A stretch of 64,000 bases of DNA from Tribonema minus (Eukaryota > Sar > Xanthophyceae > Tribonematales > Tribonemataceae): NCBI GenBank assembly GCA_017506865.1, contig JAFCMP010000024.1, forward strand, positions 310,001-374,000, read 5' to 3'. The position numbers and the translations under genes are program-made. The notes under the pieces were generated by a model. The model saw only the letters and a list, made by a program, of their open reading frames with translations. It was not told the origin of the DNA and did no database searches. Positions 58,151 through 64,000 of this stretch are shown here, piece by piece (the stretch's first letter is position 1; the number at the start of each line of letters is the position of its first letter).

Positions 58151-61143
58151 TGTGTGTGTGTACACATGTATGTCTTATACTTCTCTGAACACCATGTTGA
58201 ACAACATGTGTGTGGCCGATGCCCAGCTGCTGTTGGCTCCAGCCAGTGCCCGAGGGCGCGTGCTCCGCGGCGGAATGAGCAGTATGTTACAGGGGACTGC
58301 CATGGGGGTGGGGTCGGGTGTGGTGGAAGGGGGGGTTGGGGGAGATGGAGCCAATTTGCCCTGCGGCAAGGAGCATGCAACAACAGTCCTCTGTTTGCGC
58401 AATAAATGGAGGCGCCATACCTCGAACAAGAGCGTCGGCAGCGACAGCTGCAGTGACACTCTTCACCTTCATGTTCAAGTCGAAGATCGCACAACACAGT
58501 GAACAGCGCACCCACATGATTCACCGCGGCATTCATCCCCCCCCCCATCAAAGCGAGTAATTGAGTTCAACTTCAAAATTGAATTTTTTCTGCTCACCAT
58601 GGCCGCGCCGTCGAGCGCCTCCGTCTGCTTGGTGCGGCTCTGCGACAGCTGCCACAGCAGGGTCTCAAAGCTGGCGCCGGGGTCGTCGGTGCTGGTGACG
58701 CCCCACGCCGCCTCCGCGAGGGGACCTGATGAAGCAGCAGCGCTCAGCGCGTCAGGGGGGTTGAGGGTGGGGTCAGGCGGCGCGCGCGCGCGCTCAGGGA
58801 TATGCGCGCGCGGCACGCATCTAGTGAATCAGAGGCGTGATATGCAGGGATGACTGTCAAGGCACGATGTCAAAGCGTGATGCGGCGTGCATACAATGAG
58901 TGAAACACGCGGGATACGCGTTGATGACTGTCAAAGCACACTGTGAGAGGCGCTGCCAGAGGCGTCGGCGCCGGCGGCGCCGCTCACCGCGACCGCAGCA
59001 CGCCCGAGTTGAAAGCAGTGCTCAGCGTGCTGCGCTTGCAGCATGGCATGAGCCGTGCAAGTGCATGCGGCGCACGCGACCAAGGGCCGTCGGACGTGAC
59101 GGTGCACTGTAGCCAGCAATCACCGCTGGCCCACCTTCCTCTGACAGATGGGCCCCTTCTCACGGCAACTGACAAAAAGATGCGCATGAAGCACGCAGCA
59201 GTGCAGGCGGTGCTCGAAGGGATCATGCGCACATGTACTCCGACGGACCGCTGAGAGCCCCAGATAGACCCCAAATCTACATGTGGAAACACCTCCGCTC
59301 CCCGCACGTCTCATATAGATCGCCGCACCGGGTTATGTGACGCCTATGCGTCACGCGCTGTAAGCGCGCGAGCAAGCCCCGCGACAGTACCGCCGAGCAC
59401 ACACGTTACGGCTCGCTGGCGAGTACGCGGGCATGCAGTAGTTCAACAATGGAAGTTCAACTGCGCGCACGCGCACTTATAAGCACGTGAGCAAGCCTCA
59501 TGACAGTACCGCCGAGCACACGCGCTTCAGCTCACTGGCGGGCACGCGGTAGTTCAACAAAGGAAGTTCAACTGCTCGCGCGCACGCACCGTAGCCGGCC
59601 TGCCGCGCCGCGTCCGCCTTGGTGATCCGCGTGCCCTTAAAGGGCGCGTACACGTCGTCGAGCGCCGTCACCGAGTCCGCCTCGTTGATGGCGGCGCGCA
59701 GCTCGCGCGTCAGCTTGCCTGCGCGGCGCAGCCACCAGCAAACTGATCAGGATGCGCAATGGGCTCCAGCGCTCAAGTGCAGGCTTGGCGTAGCCACACT
59801 GAACTGATCATGATGTGCAGTAGGCGCTGCTGCGCAGGTGTCAAGAATCCGCTTCGCCGGTGCTGAGCGCTTCCCCCGGCAGTGCGCTGCTGCCTCGCTG
59901 CCATACGGAGCGCTGATGCTGAGCTGTTTAGGGTGCGCCCATGCGTCAACTTACTGGCAGTCATGCATGCGGGTACCGCATGGGATATGTGTCAAACAAT
60001 GTGTCGAACAAAAGCAACACAGGGCGTACTACGGCAGTCCGTTCAGACACACAACAGTTGATGGCCAGGCGTAGATGGCAGGTTCTTGTGAGCAAGCGCG
60101 TACTGGTGCAGTCAGATGACATGAATGAGGTACAGTTTTGGTACCAACACTAAGGTTGAACAATTCCAACGATTACCCCCGCGTCCGCATGCTGGCCTGT
60201 ATTAGCCCGATCACTCGCAGAAGCAGTATACCTTGGAACGATGTCAAGTAGCAGCTTTAGCGTTCCTCTGAACCCATGCCCAACACAAACGTTGAGCTTC
60301 ATAAGCATGGCCGTTCTTTTCCCTTCAACATTTTAGTTACCCAGATGCAGTGGCATCCCTTGCCCTCCTTCTGTTGCTCTGAAACAGAAGATTTTTCGCG
60401 CATTCCAACAGACCGGCAATGAGGCTTGACATCATGACCATCCTTCCCCTCTGACACATGTGAGTTCACCAGGCAGATTGAACGAACGCAGTGCCCCCCC
60501 CCCCCTCGATCATCTGTGGGAAAATACATCATTAAGAGACTTGTACAGTCCACCAGGAGTCCAGACTCACCCTGTCTAGAGATGGCCGCCATGATCCCCT
60601 CCTTCTTTGCCACCAGCGTCTTCCATTTGTCCAGCAGCGAGCCCACAGAGCGCACCAGCTCTGGCGTCAGCCCTCCCGTGTGCTCACGCCTGTACCTGCA
60701 GATGAAAGGCACTGCGGGGTGGTGCGCAGTGGCACAGGAAAAAAATTAGCGTCAGCGGTTGGCCAGATAGCGTGCGGGAGTTCATGTTTTGAGTGGCGCC
60801 CATCCTGGCCTGCGCGCCAAGGCGACGAATAAAATCTGCGTTCTTCGCCAGCTCACACGCCGAATGCAACAGAATGCGGCAAGTCATGGGCCTGTGTGAG
60901 CGGTTTATGCGGTCACAAGGTCAGAATCACGGACAGCTGCAGCTACGAGCAAGAGCAAACGCTGCTTGAAAGGGCGCTTTTAAACTAAAGATACCGTTCT
61001 CAGCTCCTCAAACCAGGGCCCTCGACTTGGCAAGGCATACCTGTGCAGCCGTCCCCAAGGAGCATTGCGCATGCTGCTACTTGACTTTCTCGCAGGTTGA
61101 GCTGCGCCGCCGCATGGCGATGGAACTCGCTGTTCAGGGCCAT
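44241..61143 (-). CDS. SRBD1: Tex/SRBD1-type S1 RNA-binding transcription accessory protein, 18 exons
   Basis: Exons, high to low: 61143-61041, 60711-60571, 59718-59590, 58725-58598, 57806-57489, 56225-56095, 55145-55057, 54308-54207, 53364-53215, 52629-52462, 51586-51451, 50251-50134, 49727-49721, 48836-48739, 46818-46690, 46213-46119, 45406-45346, 44687-44241. All are GT-AG and sum to 2550 nt (849 residues). The Tex N-domain (1-330) includes '[15 protein letters not shown]', '[13 protein letters not shown]' and '[12 protein letters not shown]'. The YqgF/RNase H-like domain (about 335-485) includes '[12 protein letters not shown]', 'VVALGNGVG' and 'SEAGASVWS'. Helix-hairpin-helix motifs (about 487-606) include 'GMYQHDLP', '[11 protein letters not shown]' and '[12 protein letters not shown]'. 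The S1 domain (about 649-725) includes '[13 protein letters not shown]' and '[17 protein letters not shown]'. The last 120 residues are an Ala/Gln-rich tail absent from bacterial Tex. The family binds nucleic acids in transcription and RNA processing. No frame break was found. Confidence 0.93.
46832..46907. repeat. poly-G tracts G11 and G22
   Basis: G11 at 46832-46842 becomes, on the gene's strand, the C-run of the polypyrimidine tract of the exon 15 acceptor (46819-46820). G22 at 46886-46907 lies 40 bases further into the same intron. Both are slippage-prone and could form G-quadruplexes on the plus strand. Confidence 0.85.
48240..48540. repeat. junction echoes of Tex/SRBD1 exon 14 donor side
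   Basis: The exon end at 48735-48775 ('gccgccgtcaggatcgcgcg', then 'cgccatgccgtagct') recurs at about 48493-48530 ('gccgccatcagaatcgcgc', then 'atgccataccgcagct'). More weakly it recurs at 48425-48455 and 48250-48285. Confidence 0.7.
49721..49727 (-). other. SRBD1: 7-nt microexon of Tex/SRBD1 (exon 13)
   Basis: On the minus strand GCTGCAG is flanked by acceptor '...catcag' and donor 'gtacgtga'. Exon 12 ends at phase 0 after 'KAFQQ' and exon 14 needs one preceding base. Inserting this heptamer gives 'AFQQAAGFLRI', the expected Tex sequence. Without it the residues AA are missing and the frame shifts. Confidence 0.75.
50275..50460. repeat. two junction echoes of Tex/SRBD1 exon 12 acceptor
   Basis: 'gcctttgtcagcctgtgat' at the true junction (50240-50258) recurs as 'gtttgtcagcctgtggta' near 50277 and 'gcctttgtcagcctgtgat' near 50430. 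Each is followed by 'gggaagtgg'. The upstream copy includes 'gctgtgcgcctgcg' from the exon. Confidence 0.8.
50827..50841. repeat. poly-G tract G15
   Basis: A homopolymer run in a Tex/SRBD1 intron with no coding content around it. Confidence 0.9.
51077..51310. repeat. two junction echoes of Tex/SRBD1 exon 11 donor
   Basis: The junction 'aagtctcacccgctgacgtg' at 51442-51461 recurs at about 51259 (with 35 further bases of exon, 'ggctcgctggccgagttgag') and at about 51081. Both copies keep the GTGAGA donor on the minus strand. Confidence 0.88.
51690..51900. repeat. junction echoes of Tex/SRBD1 exon 11 acceptor
   Basis: The exon start and intron end at 51565-51640 ('tcgtgctgatacatacctac', then 'ggggatgcaggtgaggc') recur at about 51697-51760 and partly at 51793-51900. 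The unit is about 135 bases. Confidence 0.8.
52795..52850. repeat. junction echo of Tex/SRBD1 exon 10 acceptor side
   Basis: 'agacggaccaaatgctggcg' followed by 'cccgcctcgctga' copies exon bases 'agacggaccagacgctggcg' at 52579-52613. The echo translates in part as '[12 protein letters not shown]', a degraded copy of '[12 protein letters not shown]'. Confidence 0.8.
53515..53890. repeat. three junction echoes of Tex/SRBD1 exon 9 acceptor
   Basis: The exon start, Ala-rich intron end and 'agcagcgcagtcagag' block at 53355-53412 recur at about 53512-53565, 53676-53735 and 53832-53885. The period is about 160 bases. Each keeps variants of 'catggcctgccctcgcgcgg'. Confidence 0.85.
55290..55345. repeat. 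junction echo of Tex/SRBD1 exon 7 acceptor
   Basis: 'gcgaacgcctccatgcccgc' followed by 'agtgtcgcccttcctg' copies 55110-55149 ('cgcaaacgcctccatgcccg', then 'cggtgtcgcccttcctg'), including the acceptor region. Confidence 0.88.
55690..55980. repeat. junction echoes of Tex/SRBD1 exon 6 donor
   Basis: The donor junction 'cgcacctgtagccctccttg' at 56090-56109 recurs as 'cgcacctgtagccctcgttg' at about 55768 and 'cgcacctgcagccctctttg' at about 55929. Each is followed by 'agcacctcgcgctggatgct'-type exon sequence, and a faint third copy lies at 55690. Confidence 0.88.
56330..56520. repeat. junction echoes of Tex/SRBD1 exon 6 acceptor
   Basis: 'gcaggctgtgcagtatctgc' at the true acceptor (56210-56229) recurs at 56372-56391 together with about 45 bases of exon ('tggcggcgcggctgcgtgg'). 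A shorter copy lies at about 56485-56515. Confidence 0.85.
56835..57435. repeat. about five junction echoes of Tex/SRBD1 exon 5 donor
   Basis: The true junction at 57480-57535 ('actcaccgcctccaggacgt', then 'ggtcgttcgccgccgcgtgc') recurs at about 57357, 57252, 57123, 57028 and 56845 with increasing decay. The 57357 and 57123 copies keep a minus-strand GTGAGT donor. The 57123 copy still reads '[16 protein letters not shown]', against '[16 protein letters not shown]' in the exon. Confidence 0.9.
57905..58260. repeat. three junction echoes of Tex/SRBD1 exon 5 acceptor
   Basis: 'cccagcggctgatgcgctcc' plus 'gccagtatctg' at the true acceptor (57779-57809) recurs at about 57916, 58079 (nearly perfect) and 58218 (weak). 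The 58079 copy keeps the acceptor and reads '[11 protein letters not shown]'. Confidence 0.9.
58119..58161. repeat. TG microsatellite
   Basis: About 21 TG units with one interruption, directly beside the best acceptor echo of exon 5 in a Tex/SRBD1 intron. Confidence 0.95.
59365..59600. repeat. tandem repeat at Tex/SRBD1 exon 3 donor side, unit about 118 bp
   Basis: 'gacagtaccgccgagcacac' occurs at about 59382 and 59501, and 'ggaagttcaactgc' at about 59451 and 59562. The second unit runs into the exon 3 donor at 59589, so the copied segment is mostly intron. Confidence 0.85.
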
Positions 61144-62918
61144 CACTGCTCGTCACTCAGATGCGCCGATCCCGCGTGCACGAACAAAGCCTTCTAAGTG
61201 CCGCAGAGGCAGCAAAGTTGGTGTAGGGGAGCCAGTGTTGAACAACCGAAGCAGCTGAGGTGCTTGTCACGCCGGCCGTTGTGCCGTGAGTGGTGCACGT
61301 GAGCTACACACTTTCTCTCGCCCACTTGAACCAACGCGATTTACAAGATGAAGGTGAAGTCACGATAATTAGGTCTTGAAGTGGTTTGGTTGTTAGAAGG
61401 GTTTGCTCTGTAGTTGAAGCAGAATAAAAGCCTTTATTTTTCAAACAAAGGCTTTCTGTGAGAGTCGTGGTGAAGTACTAGCAGCCAACTACCTTCATGT
61501 TTAGTGCAACAAGATAAAATAGAGGCAGCTGGAAAACATTGTACATTGCCCTCGAGACTGTATGCAAGTTGCTGACGAGCTTTTCACTTTCTGCAACAGG
61601 CACAAAGAAAGGGAAACTGTCCTCCTATTCATCTGATGTCAGCTATGCTGTGCAATTATGCTAGTAGAATGCGACAGCGCCGTGCCTTGCTTGAAGTTAT
61701 GATGTCCTTGACGCCCATGACTGCGCTTGTGCTCTCCACTACGTCATGAGAGGGTAACAGGACAGGCGCCAGCGGGCAACTTCAACTCGAATGCGTGCAT
61801 CACTGAAGAAGTTCCTACGATTCTCTTTTGACATCATCGATGGTGTGTCCTGTTGACTGCCACTTTAGTTCCCAATCACTGCCACAGGACGCGCTGCATG
61901 GCCCGTTTTGATGCCAGTGTGCGCAGCTGCGTCATGAGCTTCAATGCAGGCTGAGCATTCAGCATTCTGCTAGGTGATGTACTCATGATCTAGTGATTGG
62001 CGGTCCCCCAAAAACGCACGGATGGCAACCACGTATTTGCACAAAGATTGTGCCGCAACTCTACATCTCAGTGGAGCTCCTGGCGTGCATTGGTTCAGGC
62101 GTCAAAACGCAGCCTTTTCAGGGTACCCTACATGCTAGTAGCCTGCTTAGTTTGCCAGCTCACAAAACATGCCATGCCTGAGGAGATTTGTGCTGCTGCA
62201 AAGTGTGCCCAGGGATCATGCAAACCTGCGCATATGCGGCCACGCTCAGCAAGGCAGTGTAGACCAGCACCATCAGTGATCCATGACGTGCCACTACATG
62301 CCCAAGCCTATCGTGCCCGCAGGGCCTCATACAACCTGAGGTGCGGCAGTGACATAATGTATGTCACGTATGCATAGCATTGCTTGGTGTAATGCCATGT
62401 ACAAGCACATAGCAGATGCATGCACAGACATGGTAACGCTCCTTAACAACCAGCGTGTTTACCTCTCGGCAAGCACAATGGCAACCGCAATGGTGGACCT
62501 TGCGTAGCGAAGAAGCAAGTTATTCTTCTGAGTATCTCATTTGATGATACAGCGAAATCAACCAGCGCTCTCGTCATCTGCCCATGAAGCATCTGAACGT
62601 AACCAGGCGCATGACTGTAGGCGAGAGGGCACACGCAGCAGTGCTCTAAGCATGCATCGCTGGCTCAGACTACCACGCACACGTGCAAGCACACACACGC
62701 ACACAGCATCAGCTCACTTGCTACAGGCGAGCGGGCAGCAGGCAGCAGCGCAGCAAACCAACTTGGGCACCATGAGGCGCAAGGCTCTGTGTCGTGGCGT
62801 TCGCAATGCATCTACAATTCCATTTACTGGCAGTGCGCAACGACATGACAAACATGTCAGTCACGCACCATGAGGGAATGCAAAGGTCGGCAGCTCGGCG
62901 CCTGGCGGCGTGCATGCA
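61144..62918. other. spacer between ankyrin copy D and Tex/SRBD1 start
   Basis: 1.8 kb without a recognised gene. It must contain the Tex/SRBD1 promoter (its ATG is at 61141-61143, context gtgATGg on the minus strand) and the 3' region of ankyrin copy D. A small hairpin lies at 61427-61455. Confidence 0.5.
61427..61455. terminator. inverted repeat with AATAAA nearby
   Basis: 'aaagccttt' and 'aaaggcttt' form a perfect 9-bp stem with an 11-base loop. AATAAA occurs on both strands at or beside it. It may be an RNA 3'-end element, but no gene ends close by. Confidence 0.3.
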
Positions 62919-64000
62919 TCAGGCGCTCCTGTGAGCGGCGCACCTGCACCCCTGCGCTGCCGCCCAGTCTACAACGGCTTTGTTCCCCTCGTTGGCTGCG
63001 GTTCGGCATATGGACTTGTCCCAATCACACCCGTTTGTGAGAGCCCACTTGATCACCTCAAACTGCCGCCACCTTGCTGCGTATTCAAGTACCTTGTATG
63101 TGTCAAAGAGGCCATGGGCCTTAAGCCACTTCAGCACGCTCAGGTGACCCCTCGACGCTGCGCTTGCGGCAGGCCCTGGGTTGTAATCTACGTATCCCCT
63201 GGGTGACACACAGGGTGATCTCGAGACAAGGTGGTGGGTCGCGAGCATCCAGGCCAACACCTCAACTCGGTTGCCTTGCCCAGCCTCGCACGCATACTGC
63301 AGCTTCTCCTTAGCAAAAATGCCGTTTGACTGAGCCCACTGCAGGAGAAAGACATGCCCCGCCTCTGCCGCCTTCATCAACAGAAAGTGGATGGTTTCAT
63401 CCTTGCGTGCATGAAGCCACTTTGCAACTGACAAATGTCCTGCCCTGCCGGCATTGAAAGCTATGAAATTAGGGTCGAGTTCAGCGCCATTGGCCGCAGC
63501 CCACTCGAGCAACTTGACATCCCCGCTGCTCGCAATTATTCTGCATGCGGCGCCGTCCCAGCAACAGCCATTCGCGATTGCCCACTGCAACGCCGCTTTG
63601 CTGCCTCCCTGCGCCGCCTGCCGCAAGTTGTCTGCTGCAGGCAACCATGGGCAGCCCTGCCCGCTGGCGTAGCGCAGCACCTCTACATGCCCGTTCCTCA
63701 ATGCTACAGAGTAAATGCTCGCATCCCAGGGGCATGCGTTGTCGCGCAGGTATTGCAATACGCAAAGGTGGCCGCCCCTAGCAGCTGCTGTGCAGATGGA
63801 CTGATCCCACTGGCAACCTGCGGAGCGCAGCCATTTGACTACTTCCAAGTGGCCTGCCTCTGCAGCTGCAGCACAGATGCTTGGCATGTAATATAATTGC
63901 GGCTGAGCGGTCATCCTTTGTAGTACCTGTAGATGACCGCCCCGCGCCGTTGCGTGTGCGCCCCGCCAGCTCACAGAACAGCCGCGTGCACGCAGCCACT
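62919..64000 (-). CDS. ankyrin-repeat protein gene, copy D (open, runs past right edge)
   Basis: The minus-strand frame is open from the right edge to the stop at 62919, at least 360 codons. It carries about eleven ankyrin-like repeats ('VVKWLRSAGCQWD', 'LQWAIANGCCWD', 'LEWAAANGAELD', 'IKWALTNGCDWD') and the same ending as copies A-C ('CRCAAHRSA'). It is opposite in orientation to the left-edge cluster. No break is present in the visible part, so this is the only copy here that looks functional. An F-box N-terminus, by analogy with copy C, would lie beyond the window. Confidence 0.88.
   Translation of the reverse strand, partial: WLRARGCSVSWRGAHATARGGHLQVLQRMTAQPQLYYMPSICAAAAEAGHLEVVKWLRSAGCQWDQSICTAAARGGHLCVLQYLRDNACPWDASIYSVALRNGHVEVLRYASGQGCPWLPAADNLRQAAQGGSKAALQWAIANGCCWDGAACRIIASSGDVKLLEWAAANGAELDPNFIAFNAGRAGHLSVAKWLHARKDETIHFLLMKAAEAGHVFLLQWAQSNGIFAKEKLQYACEAGQGNRVEVLAWMLATHHLVSRSPCVSPRGYVDYNPGPAASAASRGHLSVLKWLKAHGLFDTYKVLEYAARWRQFEVIKWALTNGCDWDKSICRTAANEGNKAVVDWAAAQGCRCAAHRSA

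Noticed and set aside
56835-58260. Regularly spaced repeats resembling a CRISPR-type array
   Set aside because: The units are imperfect, of uneven spacing, contain coding exon sequence and splice sites, and lie in a eukaryotic intron.
58420-58490. Minus-strand '[14 protein letters not shown]' as an extra Tex exon
   Set aside because: Exon 4 ('ALDGAAM') and exon 5 ('ILAERIS') already join in phase and match the family without it.
60684-60887. Minus-strand ATG frame near 60.88 kb as the Tex start
   Set aside because: The exon at 61143-61041 gives the conserved N-terminal helix and joins in phase to '[14 protein letters not shown]'. The 60.88 kb frame does neither.

Overview
This is a window of eukaryotic nuclear DNA. 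Genes are split by GT-AG introns, exons are GC-rich and introns are AT-richer, one protein ends in the ER-retrieval signal KDEL, and TTAGGG/CCCTAA telomere-type tracts are scattered through introns and spacers. The F-box/ankyrin family with 'LQWA...GCPWD' repeats and the DUF6606/DUF3638 giant protein suggest a microalga, most likely a photosynthetic stramenopile. That placement is inference.

Layout. (1) 1-9.1 kb: three tandem copies of an F-box/ankyrin-repeat gene plus their 3' spacers. Two are decayed and one lacks its 5' half. (2) 9.3-19.1 kb, + strand: a ten-exon gene for an apparent secreted ER protein with two protease-associated (PA) domains and a C-terminal KDEL. (3) 19.7-22.0 kb, + strand: a three-exon calmodulin-like EF-hand gene. 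(4) 38.6-23.4 kb, - strand: a giant DUF6606/DUF3638 protein gene with three frame breaks. Its expected C-terminal part (DUF3645) is not in the window. (5) 39.6-43.3 kb, + strand: a LINE-type retroelement with reverse transcriptase and a restriction-endonuclease-like domain, carrying one in-frame stop. (6) 61.1-44.2 kb, - strand: an 18-exon Tex/SRBD1 gene (transcription accessory, RNA-binding). Its exon phases close exactly to 849 residues and it includes a 7-nt microexon. (7) 62.9-64 kb, - strand: another ankyrin copy, open and running off the right edge.

The most striking pattern is not a gene. In all four spliced genes, short segments straddling a splice junction (exon end plus intron start, or intron end plus exon start) are tandemly copied into the adjacent intron, from one to about five times, with graded decay. 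These 'junction echoes' occur at more than a dozen junctions. Many copies keep the GT or AG site, so the introns are rich in decoy splice sites and pseudo-exon fragments.

All exon boundaries were set by hand from splice consensus, phase closure and remembered family motifs. No alignment or search was run. No tRNA, rRNA, CRISPR array or confident promoter was recognised.
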